Shown here: piece by piece, positions 6,100-6,280 of the stretch
Layout of the letters: each line of letters starts with the position of its first letter
How positions within the stretch are numbered: the stretch's first letter is position 1
Source of the DNA: JASFRI01 sp050115015
GTDB taxonomy: Bacteria > Acidobacteriota > Polarisedimenticolia > CBDVAL01
Assembly (NCBI GenBank): GCA_050115015.1
Contig: JASFRI010000253.1
Span: 1 to 6,280 of the forward strand
Length of the DNA stretch: 6,280 bases
Direction of reading: 5' to 3'
Translations under genes and position numbers: made by a program
The notes under the pieces: model-generated
Seen by the model: the letters and a program-made list of their open reading frames with translations, nothing else
Told to the model about the DNA's origin: nothing
The model's database searches: none

Positions 6100-6172
6100 C
6101 CCGGGCGGCAAACGTTTCCGCTTTCGGTGGGTCGCCCCGGGGACTCCCCGACCCGGGCGGCAAACGCTTCCG
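6100..6172. repeat. Imperfect 21-bp direct repeat, two copies 52 bp apart
   Basis: Copy 1 (6100-6120) and copy 2 (6152-6172) match at 20 of 21 positions; they begin CCCGGGCGGCAAACG and end TTCCG, and differ at 6115 (T) versus 6167 (C). Copy 1 contains the perfect palindrome AAACGTTT (6110-6117), with a central CG like LacI-family operator cores; copy 2 has AAACGCTT. GCGG and CCGC flank the core in copy 1 and could form a short hairpin. Between the copies lies a CGGGG-ACT-CCCCG hairpin (6138-6150). These may be operator half-systems, a dispersed extragenic repeat, or a local duplication. Confidence 0.6.
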
Positions 6173-6280
6173 TTTCGCGGAGCGCCGCTGGGACCATCCC
6201 CCGCCCCGGGGCGTTCGTAACGGGGAACCGGGCAAGCGGAGCGGTGTTTCACCGTCCGCATCCGGACCATGGTCGCTCGC
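6173..6280. other. Non-coding right end with short palindromes
   Basis: No supported gene is present. Visible structures are the perfect 12-bp palindrome CGCCCCGGGGCG (6202-6213) and a small stem CGGTG-TTT-CACCG (6242-6254). An ATG at 6269 on the plus strand is open to the window edge, but it covers only four codons and has no ribosome binding site. Whether a gene begins here cannot be judged. Confidence 0.3.

Noticed and set aside
6100..6172. CRISPR array
   Set aside because: There are only two repeat copies, imperfect and without further units or cas genes; the repeat itself is probably not of CRISPR type.
5719..6270. Minus-strand 146- to 183-codon frames over the right end
   Set aside because: They have Arg/Pro/Gly-rich composition with no motif, lie antisense to the sulfotransferase-like tail, and cross non-coding repeats.

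Overview
This is a GC-rich bacterial window, probably chromosomal. The RND-type efflux permease implies a diderm (Gram-negative-type) organism. The codon bias, the tRNA-Arg with an encoded CCA and the PAS/GAF-rich histidine kinase would suit a Desulfobacterota/Myxococcota-like or Methylomirabilota-like lineage. That placement is inference and stays open.

Layout: 1-5276 is read entirely on the minus strand. Running right to left, it starts at a promoter inside a very AT-rich island (about 5331-5450) and enters a 194-aa response regulator (4692-5276) with an N-terminal excisionase/MerR-type helix-turn-helix and a C-terminal receiver. One base after its stop, a GTG opens a 1124-aa soluble hybrid histidine kinase (1316-4690; GAF-PAS-PAS-GAF-PAS-HisKA-HATPase-receiver). 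After a 172-bp hairpin-rich gap comes the N-terminal 381 residues of an RND efflux permease, which runs off the window at base 1.

From 5277 to 5626 there is no gene. This stretch holds the operon promoter, the AT-rich island, a set of CGTCA/TGACG inverted boxes, a GC-rich hairpin and a well-formed plus-strand promoter. That promoter serves a tRNA-Arg(ACG) gene at 5627-5703. Right of the tRNA there is no intact gene: only a plus-strand C-terminal remnant resembling a sulfotransferase (about 5898-6053) and an imperfect 21-bp direct repeat with a CG-centred palindromic core (6100-6172).

How the parts may work together: the kinase has no membrane segment, so it should sense an intracellular signal. 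It could phosphorylate its own receiver and/or the receiver of the co-transcribed HTH regulator, which would then bind DNA. The divergent island next to the operon and the downstream RND gene are the natural candidate targets. The tight coupling of regulator and kinase is directly visible. The target genes and the signal are not.

I see no CRISPR array, insertion sequence or obviously new multi-gene system. The points most worth a second look are the HTH-first regulator with its AT-rich control region, and the gene debris and repeats beside the tRNA.
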